Source: Streptomyces sp. yr375 (GTDB lineage Bacteria; Actinomycetota; Actinomycetes; Streptomycetales; Streptomycetaceae). From it: 64,000 bases of DNA. The stretch covers positions 62,001 to 126,000 of the forward strand of contig NZ_FOFF01000011.1 of NCBI RefSeq assembly GCF_900110755.1. Reading direction: 5' to 3'. The notes beneath the pieces were generated by a model. It ran no database searches. It was not told where the DNA came from and saw nothing but the letters and a program-made list of their open reading frames with translations. Numbering within the stretch: position 1 is the first letter of the stretch; each line of letters begins with the position of its first letter. Of this stretch, positions 1 to 8,141 are shown in pieces. Position numbers and translations under genes: made by a program.

Positions 1-240
1 ATCGCCAACACCACCAACACCGAGCGCTTCCGCGCCGGCCTGCCCGCCGACTGGGTACTCGCCGACAAGACCGGGGGCGGACAGGCGTACGGGGTCGCCA
101 ACGACGTGGGCATCGTCTGGCCTCCCGGCCGGGCACCCCTCGTGCTGGCCGTCCTGTCGACCAAACACGCTTCCGAAGGCCCCTCGGACAACCCGCTGGT
201 GGCGAGGGCGGCCGAGCTGGTCGCGGCGGAGCTGACCTGA
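1..240 (+). CDS. Class A beta-lactamase, C-terminal end (partial)
   Basis: Only the last 79 residues are in the window and the reading frame is open from base 1. The fragment carries the KTG triad (in ADKTGGG), which lines the active site of class A serine beta-lactamases, followed by the strand GVANDVGIVWPP and the usual C-terminal helix ending in AAELVAAELT. The enzyme is normally secreted and hydrolyses beta-lactam rings. The SxxK and SDN motifs would lie upstream, outside the window, so activity cannot be judged here. It ends 43 bases before the convergent MarR gene. Confidence 0.85.
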   Translation: MANTTNTERFRAGLPADWVLADKTGGGQAYGVANDVGIVWPPGRAPLVLAVLSTKHASEGPSDNPLVARAAELVAAELT

Positions 241-282
241 CGCGGCCCGGCCTGGCCCGCCGACCGGCGGCGCGCGCTCTCG

Positions 283-765
283 TCAGGCGTCGGTGACGTT
301 CGCCGTGACCAGCCTGAGGAGCTGCTTGGCCAGTGCGTCCTGTTCGGGGGTGAGCCCCATGGCGTCGCCGATCGCGAGGGGGACCGTGCCGGCCCGCTCG
401 CGGAGCCCCGCGCCGGCGTCGGTGAGGCGGAGGGCCACGGAGCGCTCGTCGTCGGGGCGGCGTTCGCGGCGCAGCAGGCCGTTCACCTCCAGGCGCTTGA
501 GCAGGGGGGAGAGGGTGCTGGATTCCAGCTGGAGCGCGGTACCCAGCTCGCGTACGGAGATCGAGTCCTGCTCCCACAGCACCAGCATGACGAGGTACTG
601 CGGGTAGGTCAGGCCGAGCTCCTCCAGCAGCGGCCGGTAGCGGGCGGTCACGGCCCGGGAGGCGGCATACAGGGCGAAGCAGAGCTGGTCGTCCAGGAGC
701 AGCGACCGGTCGGTCGGTTCGGCGGCTCGGTCCACGGCATGGCTCCTGGTTGCTGCGCTGGTCAC
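283..765 (-). CDS. MarR-family regulator, OhrR-like one-cysteine type
   Basis: A 160-residue winged-helix repressor. The N-terminal part, with LLLDDQLCFALYAASRA and the downstream LGLTYPQYLVMLVLWE, is the signature of OhrR organic-peroxide sensors. Cys29 sits exactly where OhrR proteins carry the peroxide-reactive cysteine, and it is the only cysteine, which suggests the one-Cys mechanism. The recognition helix and wing follow (LESSTLSPLLKRLE, RRPDDERS). OhrR usually controls ohr, but no Ohr peroxiredoxin is present; the divergent neighbour is an esterase. An inverted repeat overlaps the neighbour's promoter and is a plausible binding site. OhrR-like identity is likely; the inducer is inferred. 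Confidence 0.85.
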   Translation of the reverse strand: MTSAATRSHAVDRAAEPTDRSLLLDDQLCFALYAASRAVTARYRPLLEELGLTYPQYLVMLVLWEQDSISVRELGTALQLESSTLSPLLKRLEVNGLLRRERRPDDERSVALRLTDAGAGLRERAGTVPLAIGDAMGLTPEQDALAKQLLRLVTANVTDA

Positions 766-841
766 GGGAAACCACCACTCTATCGTTCAAGTCCTCCCGA
801 TTCTATCGCCCACTAATCGATCGAGCATGAAGAAGTCCTGC

Positions 842-870
842 CCTAATTGGTTGTGCACGACTCAATTGGG
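842..870. promoter_or_regulatory. Candidate MarR/OhrR operator (inverted repeat)
   Basis: The arms CCTAATTG (842-849) and CAATTGGG (863-870) match in 7 of 8 positions and flank a GTGCAC core. The AATT-containing arms resemble known OhrR boxes. The site lies in the intergenic region of the divergent MarR and esterase genes and covers the esterase promoter, as expected for repression. Confidence 0.55.
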
Positions 871-879
871 CGCTACTGT
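851..879 (+). promoter_or_regulatory. Promoter of the esterase gene
   Basis: A -35-like TTGTGC (851-856) is separated by 17 bases from a -10-like TACTGT (874-879), giving a start about 65 bases before the ATG at 953. It overlaps the inverted repeat at 842-870. Confidence 0.45.
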
Positions 880-952
880 TGTGGATGTGCCGCCGTTCCG
901 GACGAGGACTACCGTCGGAACTGCCCGCGGTACCCGAACCGAGGAGCTCGCC

Positions 953-1924
953 ATGACCGACACCACTCCCGCCGCCCGCCCCGTCCTCGAGCCCGCAGCG
1001 CAGTCCTTCGCCGAGGCCACCGCGAACCCGCCGTTCCTCTTCGATCTGCCGCCGGCGGAGGGCCGCAAGGCGGTGGACGAGGCGCAGTCGGGCGAGATCG
1101 CCCTGCCGGCGGTCGACGAGGAGTGGGTCACCGTGGCCGGTGGTCCGACAGGGAGCGTCCGGGCCCGGATCGTGAAGCCGGCCGGCGCGGAGGGCGTCCT
1201 GCCGGTGGTCCTGTACATCCACGGTGCGGGCTGGGTGTTCGGCAACGCGCACACGCATGACCGGCTGGTGCGGGAACTGGCCGTCGGCGCGGGGGCGGCG
1301 GTGGTGTTCCCGGAGTACGACCTGTCGCCCGAGGCGCGCTACCCGGTGGCGATCGAGCAGAACTTCGCGGTGGCCCGGTGGATCGTCGAGGAGGGCGCGC
1401 CCAAGGGTCTGGACGCCACCCGCATCGCGGTCGCCGGCGACTCCGTCGGCGGCAACATGACCGCCGCGCTGACGTTGATGGCCAAGGAACGCGGGGGTGT
1501 CCCGCTGGTGCAGCAGGTGCTGTTCTACCCGGTGACGGACGCGGCCTTCGACACCCCGTCCTACCACCGGTTCGCCACGGGCTACTTCCTGCGCCGCGAC
1601 GGTATGCAGTGGTTCTGGGACCAGTACACGACCGACGAGGCCGAGCGCGCCCAGATCACCGCGTCCCCGCTGCGCGCGACCACCGAGCAGCTCACCGGCC
1701 TGCCCCCGGCCCTGGTCGTCACGGGCGAGGCGGACGTCCTGCGGGACGAGGGCGAGGCGTACGCCAACAAGCTGCGCGCGGCCGGGGTCCCCGTCACCGC
1801 CGTGCGCTTCCAGGGCGTCATCCACGACTTCGTGATGCTCAACGCCCTGCGTGAGACCCACGCCGCCGAAGCCGCGATCAACCTCGCCGTCACCACCCTG
1901 CGCACGGCGTTCACCACGGCCTGA
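953..1924 (+). CDS. Alpha/beta hydrolase, HSL-type esterase/acetylhydrolase
   Basis: A 323-residue cytoplasmic esterase of the hormone-sensitive-lipase group. The HGAGW oxyanion motif is at residues 90-94, the nucleophile is Ser164 in GDSVGGN, and Asp261 (GEADVLRDEG) and His291 (VIHDFVM) complete the triad. The family hydrolyses short-chain acyl esters. ATG 953 is chosen because it follows a GAGGAG-type ribosome site and because residues encoded further upstream have no family character. It is transcribed away from an OhrR-like MarR gene and is its probable target. Substrate unknown. Confidence 0.88.
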   Translation: MTDTTPAARPVLEPAAQSFAEATANPPFLFDLPPAEGRKAVDEAQSGEIALPAVDEEWVTVAGGPTGSVRARIVKPAGAEGVLPVVLYIHGAGWVFGNAHTHDRLVRELAVGAGAAVVFPEYDLSPEARYPVAIEQNFAVARWIVEEGAPKGLDATRIAVAGDSVGGNMTAALTLMAKERGGVPLVQQVLFYPVTDAAFDTPSYHRFATGYFLRRDGMQWFWDQYTTDEAERAQITASPLRATTEQLTGLPPALVVTGEADVLRDEGEAYANKLRAAGVPVTAVRFQGVIHDFVMLNALRETHAAEAAINLAVTTLRTAFTTA

Positions 1925-1937
1925 CACACGCGCTGCG

Positions 1938-1960
1938 GTGACGCGGCCCGGCCGCGTCAC
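1938..1960 (+). terminator. Hairpin terminator after the esterase
   Basis: An 11-base arm starting GTGACGCGG pairs perfectly with an arm ending CCGCGTCAC around one central base, 13 bases after the stop codon. There is no T run, as is common for Streptomyces terminators. Confidence 0.6.
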
Positions 1961-1978
1961 CGTGTTCGCCTGCCTCGC

Positions 1979-2050
1979 CACGGGCGGTGCCACCCCCGAC
2001 CGGGCACCGACCCCCACGGGCGGTGCCACCCCCGACCGGGCACCGACCCC
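1979..2050. repeat. Two tandem 36-bp direct repeats, each with a hairpin
   Basis: The 36-base unit occurs twice in perfect tandem (1979-2014 and 2015-2050), with a partial third start. Within each unit GGTGCC can pair with GGCACC, so the array folds into two adjacent hairpins between the esterase terminator and the IclR gene. It may reinforce termination or be a young duplication. Confidence 0.7.
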
Positions 2051-2126
2051 CACCGACCCCGCCCTCCCGGGCGGCGCAGCGCCCCCGCGCCTTGCCTCCG
2101 CCGTATGTCTGGCGCAGGCTGGTCGT

Positions 2127-2885
2127 ATGGGTGAGCGGGACGGACCCACGCTCATCACCTCCGTGCAGCGGGCCTTCCGGCTGCTGGAGGCGGCGAGCGC
2201 GCACGAGAACGGCGCGCCGGCGAAACTGCTGGCACGTGAGACGGGTCTGCCCCTGGCCACCGCCTACCACCTGCTGCGGACCCTCGTCCACGACGGCTAC
2301 CTGCGGAAACTGCCGGACGGCGGGTTCGTGCTCGGGGACAAGGTGCAGTCGCTGCGCACCGAGGGCCGGGCGCAGGCCCTGCTCAGCCGGGTCCGCCCCA
2401 CGCTCGCCGCGCTCCGCGACGAGTTCGCGACCGCCGCCTACCTCACCTTCTACGAGGAGGGCGAGATCAGGGTCGCCGAGATCGTCGACGGCCCCCGGGC
2501 GCCCCGCGTCGACCTGTGGGTCGGGTTCGAGGACGCGGGACACGCCACCGCCCTCGGCAAGTCCGTGCTGCGGGAACTGGACGACGACGCCCGCAACGAC
2601 TACCTCTCCCGGCACCACCTCGCCGACCTCACCCCGAGGACCATCACCAGCGCCCCCGAACTGCTGCGGCGACTGGACGCCTCCCCCGTCGCCCCGGCCG
2701 TCACCGACCTGGAGGAGTACGCCCTCGGCACGGTCTGTGTCGCCGTACCCGTCTACAGCGGCGACACCCTCGGCTCGCTCGGCGTGTCCCTGTCGGCGGA
2801 CCGGCTGCCCGGGCTTGAGGAGATCCTCACCCGGCTGATCCCGACCGCGAACCGCGTGACCAGGGGTCTTTCGCTCACCACCTGA
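2127..2885 (+). CDS. IclR-family transcriptional regulator
   Basis: A 252-residue protein. An N-terminal winged helix (about residues 10-70, LITSVQRAFRLLEAAS, ETGLPLATAYHLLRTL, DGYLRKLPDGGFVLG) precedes the ligand-binding IclR domain (about 85-245). ATG 2127 (MGERDGP) gives the normal family length; the open frame runs upstream through the tandem repeat, which is unlikely to be coding. IclR proteins respond to small aromatic or carbon metabolites. No enzyme operon is obviously linked to it, so the target is unknown. Confidence 0.85.
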   Translation: MGERDGPTLITSVQRAFRLLEAASAHENGAPAKLLARETGLPLATAYHLLRTLVHDGYLRKLPDGGFVLGDKVQSLRTEGRAQALLSRVRPTLAALRDEFATAAYLTFYEEGEIRVAEIVDGPRAPRVDLWVGFEDAGHATALGKSVLRELDDDARNDYLSRHHLADLTPRTITSAPELLRRLDASPVAPAVTDLEEYALGTVCVAVPVYSGDTLGSLGVSLSADRLPGLEEILTRLIPTANRVTRGLSLTT

Positions 2886-3015
2886 TCGTTCACTATCTGA
2901 AAACCTGCTTCTTGTGAGCACCCGGTCCGATCCCGTTTCCTAGATGAAACGGACATTTCGGGAGTGGCCGGTGTGCAGGCCGTCCCGGCGTACAGGTGAG
3001 GACTGCGTACGAAGC

Positions 3016-4203
3016 ATGAGTCAGGCCCGGAACGACCGGAACCACGCCGGCGAGCACAGCCCGACGCGGCTGTCCCGCCTCGGACACCGAGTGGCGAACC
3101 CTCTCGCGCCGCTCCTGCCGTTCCTGCCCGTCCTGATCGTCTTCGTCGTCGTGCTCGTCGATCTCGTCGGCGGCGCGGGGATGATCTGGCTGCCCCTGCT
3201 GGCGGCCGGGCCCGCGCTCGCCGCCACCACCAACGGCCCGCGCGGCGTCGTGTGCGTCGGCGTTCTCGCCGCGGCCCTCGGCGTGACACTCGGCACCCGG
3301 GACGGCGCGCCCGGCCGCGAGGTGGCGGCCGTCCTGGCCGCCCTGGTCGCCGTCACCCTGGCGAGTGCCCTGGCCGGCGCGCTGCGCACGCGCCGCGAGC
3401 GGGTCCTCGCGGCCGTCCGGTCGGTCGCCGAGGCCGCCCAGCACGCGCTGCTCAGGCCGGTGCCGGCCACGGTCGGCCCGTTCGAGGTGGCCGTCCGCTA
3501 CAGCGCCGCCGCCGCGGAGGCCCGGATCGGCGGAGACCTCTACGCCCTGGTGCCCACCCCGTACGGCGTACGGCTGATCGTCGGCGATGTGCGCGGCAAG
3601 GGCCTGCCGGCCGTGGGGACCGCCGCGCTCGTGCTCGGCGTCTTCCGCGAGGCGGCGTACGACGAGCCCGACCTCCTCGCCGTCGTCGACCGCATCGAGC
3701 GCAGCCTCGCCCGCAACCTGGGCGCCGACGACTTCGTCACCGCCGTGGTCGCCGGACACCCGCGCCCCGGCGAACTGGAAGTGGTGAACTGCGGCCACGC
3801 CCCGCCCCTGCTCATCGGCGCGTCCGGCACCGTCACCGCGATGGAGGCCACCCACCCGGCGCCGCCCCTCGGCCTGCGCGCCCTGACCGACCAGACGCCC
3901 AGCCTCCAGGTGCTGCCCTTCGCCGACGGAGACCAACTGCTGCTCTACACGGACGGCGTCATCGAGGCCCGCGACCGCGACCGCGCGTTCTACCCGCTCG
4001 TCGAGGGCCTGGCCCGCCACCTCTCCGACGAACCGGCCCGCACCCTCGACGCGATCCACGACGAACTGCTCACGCATGTCGGCGGCCGGCTGCACGACGA
4101 CGCGGCGCTGCTCCTGATCCGCAAGCCGGCCACCACCGGCCCCGGGGTCCCCGGCTCCGCCGTTCCCGGCCAGGCCGTACCCCAACAGGCGTTTTCCGGC
4201 TGA
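3016..4203 (+). CDS. Membrane-anchored SpoIIE/PP2C-type serine phosphatase
   Basis: A protein of about 395 residues. Three to four hydrophobic segments fill residues 30-120 (PFLPVLIVFVVVLVDLVGG, WLPLLAAGPALAATT, VAAVLAALVAVTLASAL). A PP2C-like SpoIIE domain follows, with metal-binding motifs ARIGGDLY, GDVRGKGLPA, GADDFVTAVV, NCGHAPPLL, LLLYTDGVIEARD and HDDAALLL. Such phosphatases in Streptomyces dephosphorylate anti-anti-sigma factors to switch sigma-factor modules. No sensor PAS/GAF domain and no anti-sigma partner is nearby. The start at ATG 3016 is moderately supported; the frame is open from 2944. Confidence 0.85.
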   Translation: MSQARNDRNHAGEHSPTRLSRLGHRVANPLAPLLPFLPVLIVFVVVLVDLVGGAGMIWLPLLAAGPALAATTNGPRGVVCVGVLAAALGVTLGTRDGAPGREVAAVLAALVAVTLASALAGALRTRRERVLAAVRSVAEAAQHALLRPVPATVGPFEVAVRYSAAAAEARIGGDLYALVPTPYGVRLIVGDVRGKGLPAVGTAALVLGVFREAAYDEPDLLAVVDRIERSLARNLGADDFVTAVVAGHPRPGELEVVNCGHAPPLLIGASGTVTAMEATHPAPPLGLRALTDQTPSLQVLPFADGDQLLLYTDGVIEARDRDRAFYPLVEGLARHLSDEPARTLDAIHDELLTHVGGRLHDDAALLLIRKPATTGPGVPGSAVPGQAVPQQAFSG

Positions 4204-4218
4204 CCGTTGGGAGGGGGG

Positions 4219-4255
4219 CAGTGTGTGTGACCACTGTGACGGATGTTGCACACTG
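4219..4255. promoter_or_regulatory. Inverted repeat before a secreted-protein gene
   Basis: CAGTGTG (4219-4225) and CACACTG (4249-4255) form a 7-base inverted repeat immediately upstream of the ATG at 4261. It could be an operator or a hairpin in the leader. No clear ribosome-binding site lies between it and the start codon. Confidence 0.35.
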
Positions 4256-4260
4256 TGTCC

Positions 4261-5046
4261 ATGACACGCATGCGGAAGATCGCCGCGGCGCTGCTGGCCT
4301 CGTCAGCCGTGCTGCTCGCGATACCCCCCACCGCCTCGGCGACGCCCCTCCCGCAGGGAACCCTCGTCAGAGAGAGCTTCGACCGGCTCCCGCTCGGCCC
4401 GGTCACCGCCGGCCGCGGCTGGACCACCGACACCGCGAACGGTTCGCTGACCGTCGAACCCAGCACCACCGGCCACGGCCGTGAACTGCGGCTGCGCACC
4501 GAAGGTAACGGCCGCGCCTTCCTTGTCCTCTCCGACCTCGACCACGCGCCCGCAGGCAACAGCTTCTGGGCCCGGCTGCGACTGCGCGTGGACCAGTTCC
4601 CCACCGCCCCCGACTGGGCGCACTGGACCATCGCCGAGGCCTCCGGCTCCGACGCCCCCACGCTGGTACGCCCGTTGGGCGGCCAGTACGCCCCCACCTC
4701 GCAGGGCAACTTCTGGGGCGTCGGCTCCGACCTCGGCCCCACCGGTGACTGGACCGCGTGGCAGACCTCCGCCCCCGCCGCCGCAGGCACCTGGAGCTGC
4801 GTCGAATTCCACCTCGACGCGACCGACAACCGCGTCACCGTCTACCAGGACGGCGTCGAGCGGCCCGAGTTGACGGTCTCCACGAAGAACCACGGCGGCA
4901 CGGCCGACGACTTCGTCTTCCCCCGCTTCGACAAGCTGAAGCTCGGCTGGCAGCTCTACCAGTCGGGACCCACCCCCTCCTCCTACGACGTCCGCATGGA
5001 CGACGTGGCGCTGAGCACCCGGCGCGTGGGCGGGTGTGCGTCATGA
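4261..5046 (+). CDS. Secreted protein, probable concanavalin-A-like fold
   Basis: About 261 residues with a Sec signal peptide (MTRMRKIAAALLASSAVLLAIP, cleavage after TASA). The mature part is rich in beta strands: an opening RESFDRLPLGPV, central WARLRLRVDQF and WTIAEASG, and a closing VRMDDVALSTRR. This pattern is typical of LamG/laminarinase-like jelly-roll domains that bind or cleave polysaccharides. No catalytic ExDxxE motif was recognised, so binding or an unassigned lyase activity is possible. An in-frame ATG at 4243 would add six residues. Its stop overlaps the start of the next gene (ATGA), so the two are probably translated together. Confidence 0.7.
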   Translation: MTRMRKIAAALLASSAVLLAIPPTASATPLPQGTLVRESFDRLPLGPVTAGRGWTTDTANGSLTVEPSTTGHGRELRLRTEGNGRAFLVLSDLDHAPAGNSFWARLRLRVDQFPTAPDWAHWTIAEASGSDAPTLVRPLGGQYAPTSQGNFWGVGSDLGPTGDWTAWQTSAPAAAGTWSCVEFHLDATDNRVTVYQDGVERPELTVSTKNHGGTADDFVFPRFDKLKLGWQLYQSGPTPSSYDVRMDDVALSTRRVGGCAS

Positions 5047-6467
5047 CGCGGGGTCTGTCACGCAGAGCGTTGCTGGGCGGCACGGTCGGCGGCCTCGCCC
5101 TGACCACCGCCCTGACCGGCCCGGCCGCCACAACCGCTACAGCCGCCACGGCCGCTACCGCTGCTACGAAGACTGCCGGGGCCGGGAGTCGGCGGGGAGC
5201 CGTCGGTCCGGAGCCGTACGTTCCCGTGGCGGTGGGCGCGGGAGGAGGCCCGGCCGGGACGGACCGGGTCCATGTGCTCAAGATCGGCCCCGACACGGCG
5301 CACACGGTCCTGGTGCTGGTCCCCGGCATGTTCGGGGCCGCCGGCGACTTCCGGCTGCTGGCCCGGGACCTCGTCGCGGCCGTGCCCGGCGTGCAGGTGT
5401 GGGCCTTCGACCGGCGTGAGGAGAACCTCGCCGACCGCACCGGATTCGCCACACCGGACCCGGCCGGGTACTACCTGGACGGCCACTACCGTTCCCAGGA
5501 CCCAACTGCCGCCGCCTACACGGCGGGCTGGGGCCTGGCCCGCACCCTGGACGACCTGGACACCGTTGTACGGATGGCCGCCTGCGGTGGCCGTCGCCGG
5601 GTCGTGCTCGGCGGGCACTCCTGGGGCGCCACCACCGCGATGACCTACGCGGCCTGGGACTTCGACGGCCGCCCCGGATACCGCGACCTCGCGGCCCTCG
5701 TCGTGGTCGACGGCGGCGTGCGCGGCGCGTTCAAGGGAACCGGCCAGCCGGTGAGCGACTCGCCCGAGCAGGTGCGGGAGCGGCTCGCGGCCATCGACGG
5801 CGGAGCCGTCTTCGACATGACCCTGAGCGGCGTCGGACTGGGCTCCCGGGCGGAGAGCACCCAGATCTGGTACCAGCTCGCGGGCTGGTACGCGCACCAC
5901 GACCCGGCCGGCCGCTCCGTCCTCCAGCCCCGGCTGCCCGACGCCCTGCGACCGTCGTCCCCGCTCACCAACGCCGGCCTGCTGGGCACCCTGGTGGACG
6001 TCGGATTCGGCTGGCCGAACGACATCAGCGTGCACTCGGGACACCTCGCGGACGCCGACGCCGACGGGGTGCGCGGCTGGGTCGACACCGGCATCACCCC
6101 CATGAGCCGGGTCGCCGCGGCCTACGCGGGCGGCCCGCAGCCCGCCGTGTGGGAGTGGTACTGGCCGTCCCGGCTGTCGGTGGACCTCGACGTCGCCGAC
6201 CCCTACGTGGACACCGACCTGGCCCGCTCGCTCGGTCTGCGGCTGTGGCACGCCGAGGCCCTGGACACCCCGCTCTACGCTTTCCAGACGAGCTACGCCA
6301 AGGGCACCATCGTCTCGGGCGCGCGCGATGTCGTCACCAACTCCCGTATCCCCTACGGCACGTACGAGACGGACAACGGGATGACCCACCTCGACCCGCT
6401 GTTCGCGGACACCCCGCACAACACCCTGACCCGCACCCTCGCACCGTTCCTCACCGCACTGCGCTGA
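5043..6467 (+). CDS. Tat-exported alpha/beta hydrolase
   Basis: A 474-residue secreted hydrolase. The N-terminus has a twin-arginine signal (SRRALLGG followed by an Ala/Thr-rich stretch to about residue 50). The catalytic serine is Ser193 in GGHSWGA; VLVLVPGMFGAAGDF is the oxyanion-side strand, and acidic and His candidates lie towards the C-terminus. The family covers extracellular esterases, lipases and peptidases; the substrate cannot be deduced. The start is set by ATGA overlap with the preceding beta-sandwich protein, suggesting that a binding protein and an enzyme act together outside the cell. Confidence 0.8.
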   Translation: MTRGLSRRALLGGTVGGLALTTALTGPAATTATAATAATAATKTAGAGSRRGAVGPEPYVPVAVGAGGGPAGTDRVHVLKIGPDTAHTVLVLVPGMFGAAGDFRLLARDLVAAVPGVQVWAFDRREENLADRTGFATPDPAGYYLDGHYRSQDPTAAAYTAGWGLARTLDDLDTVVRMAACGGRRRVVLGGHSWGATTAMTYAAWDFDGRPGYRDLAALVVVDGGVRGAFKGTGQPVSDSPEQVRERLAAIDGGAVFDMTLSGVGLGSRAESTQIWYQLAGWYAHHDPAGRSVLQPRLPDALRPSSPLTNAGLLGTLVDVGFGWPNDISVHSGHLADADADGVRGWVDTGITPMSRVAAAYAGGPQPAVWEWYWPSRLSVDLDVADPYVDTDLARSLGLRLWHAEALDTPLYAFQTSYAKGTIVSGARDVVTNSRIPYGTYETDNGMTHLDPLFADTPHNTLTRTLAPFLTALR

Positions 6468-6502
6468 CGGACGACAACACGGGCGCCCGGTAGCCGGCGC
6501 CG

Positions 6503-6545
6503 CACATCGGCGGGGCGTCACACCGACGCCCCGCCGATGTGTTTT
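6503..6545 (+). terminator. Rho-independent terminator
   Basis: A perfect 17-base stem (6503-6519 with 6525-6541) and a 5-base loop are followed by TTTT. It closes the operon of the two secreted proteins and is the strongest canonical terminator in the window. Confidence 0.9.
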
Positions 6546-6705
6546 GTCCGGCGGAGCAAGGTGAGGAACGTCCCGGCCGGCACGGCAACCTCTTGTCATC
6601 CCGCGTAACCGTGTGCATCATCATGGTCATCATCAGGGTTCCTGATATCGGGCAGGGTGTTCCAGCGCCCTCGGTTCCGCTCTTTCGACGTGTCCGGAGA
6701 CCTCC

Positions 6706-8034
6706 ATGCGCACAACGACGTGCACACCCGCGAACGCCGACCTGCCCCGAAGGACCCTCCTTCGGGGGGTGGCCGGGGCCGCCGGTCTGGTCTCCGCGAG
6801 CGGTCTGCTGGCCGGCTGCGGCCTTGTCGGGGAGTCCTCGGCGCAGAGCGGCTCCAGGCTGCGGATCGGCTATGTCTCGCCCAGCACGGGCTCGGCCGCG
6901 GGCTTCGGCGAGCCGAACGTGTTCCTGCTGAGGAAGCTGCGCACCGCCGTGAAGGACGGGCTGAGGATCGGCGGCAAGCAGTACTCGGTCGCGATCCTCG
7001 ACCGCGACAGCCAGTCGGATCCGCAGACCGCCGCGCAGGTCGCGACCGATCTGATTAACGACAAGAAGATCGATCTGATGCTCGCCACCGCCACACCGGA
7101 GACGGTCAACCCCGTCGCCGACGTGTGCGAGGCGGCCAAGGTGCCGTGTCTGTCGACCGCCGTGCCGTGGGAGACCTGGTTCTTCGGCCGCGGCGCCACC
7201 CCCGAGAAGCCGTTCACTTACACGTACCACTTCTTCCTGGGCGTCGCGGAGATCAAGGCCGCGTACACCTCGCTGTGGACGAAGGGCGGGGTGGCGAACA
7301 ACCGGCAGGTCGGCGTGCTGTGGCCCGACGACCCCGACGGCAAGGCGATCCGGCAGGGGCTCGGGCCGGAGCTGAAGAAGAGCGGGTTCGAGATCGTCGA
7401 CCCGGGGGCGTACCAGGACGGGACGAGCGACTTCTCGGCGCAGATCGAGGAGTTCAAGCGGGGGGACGCTGAGATCTTCAACTCCTTCCCGCTGCCTGGC
7501 GACTTCACCGCGTTCTGGCAGCAGGCCCGGCAGCAGGGCTACCGGCCGCGGATCGCGACCCTCGCGAAGACCGGCCTCGTCCCCTCCCAGATAGAGGCGC
7601 TCGGCCCCCTCGGATACGGTCTCAGCGCAGGCTTCTGGTGGTCGCCCACGTTCCCGTACACCTCCACGCTCACCGGCCAGACCGCACAGCAACTGGCCGA
7701 CGACTACGAGCAGTCGACGCACAGTCAGTGGACCCAGATCCTGGGGTCCAACATGGCGCTCTTCGAGGTCGCGCTCCATGTGCTGAAGACGACCTCCGAC
7801 CCCAAGGACCGGGCGGAACTGGCCGCCGCCCTCGGCAAGGCCAAGCTCACCACCGTCGCCGGGCCGCTGGACTTCACGTCCGGGCCGGTGAAGAACGTGT
7901 CCACGGAGCCGCTGGTCATGGCGCAGTGGCGCAAGGCCGGGTCCCGCAGCGGGTTCGACGTCGAACCGGTCGTCGTCGACAACGGCGCCTTCACGGACAT
8001 CCCGCTCGGGGGCGAACTCGAGTCCCTCCGCTGA
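6706..8034 (+). CDS. Tat/lipoprotein amino-acid-type ABC substrate-binding protein
   Basis: A 442-residue solute-binding lipoprotein. PRRTLLRG is a twin-arginine motif and LLAGC (Cys about residue 38) a lipobox. The rest is a type I periplasmic-binding fold of the Leu/Ile/Val-urea group (LRIGYVSPSTGSAAGFGE, AILDRDSQSDPQTAAQVATDL, QVGVLWPDDPDGKAIRQG). It should capture an amino acid, amide or aromatic compound outside the cell. No permease or ATPase is adjacent, so it is an orphan binding protein, possibly a receptor; the MarR gene follows in the same direction. Confidence 0.85.
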   Translation: MRTTTCTPANADLPRRTLLRGVAGAAGLVSASGLLAGCGLVGESSAQSGSRLRIGYVSPSTGSAAGFGEPNVFLLRKLRTAVKDGLRIGGKQYSVAILDRDSQSDPQTAAQVATDLINDKKIDLMLATATPETVNPVADVCEAAKVPCLSTAVPWETWFFGRGATPEKPFTYTYHFFLGVAEIKAAYTSLWTKGGVANNRQVGVLWPDDPDGKAIRQGLGPELKKSGFEIVDPGAYQDGTSDFSAQIEEFKRGDAEIFNSFPLPGDFTAFWQQARQQGYRPRIATLAKTGLVPSQIEALGPLGYGLSAGFWWSPTFPYTSTLTGQTAQQLADDYEQSTHSQWTQILGSNMALFEVALHVLKTTSDPKDRAELAAALGKAKLTTVAGPLDFTSGPVKNVSTEPLVMAQWRKAGSRSGFDVEPVVVDNGAFTDIPLGGELESLR

Positions 8035-8141
8035 TCGTTGGCCGTGGGGACAGGGCGTCGGCCCGGATCCGTGGCCGCCCCATGTCCGGTGGGGTACCGT
8101 GGCACGCCGATGTGACCTGGACGACCGAAGAGGTGCGCACG

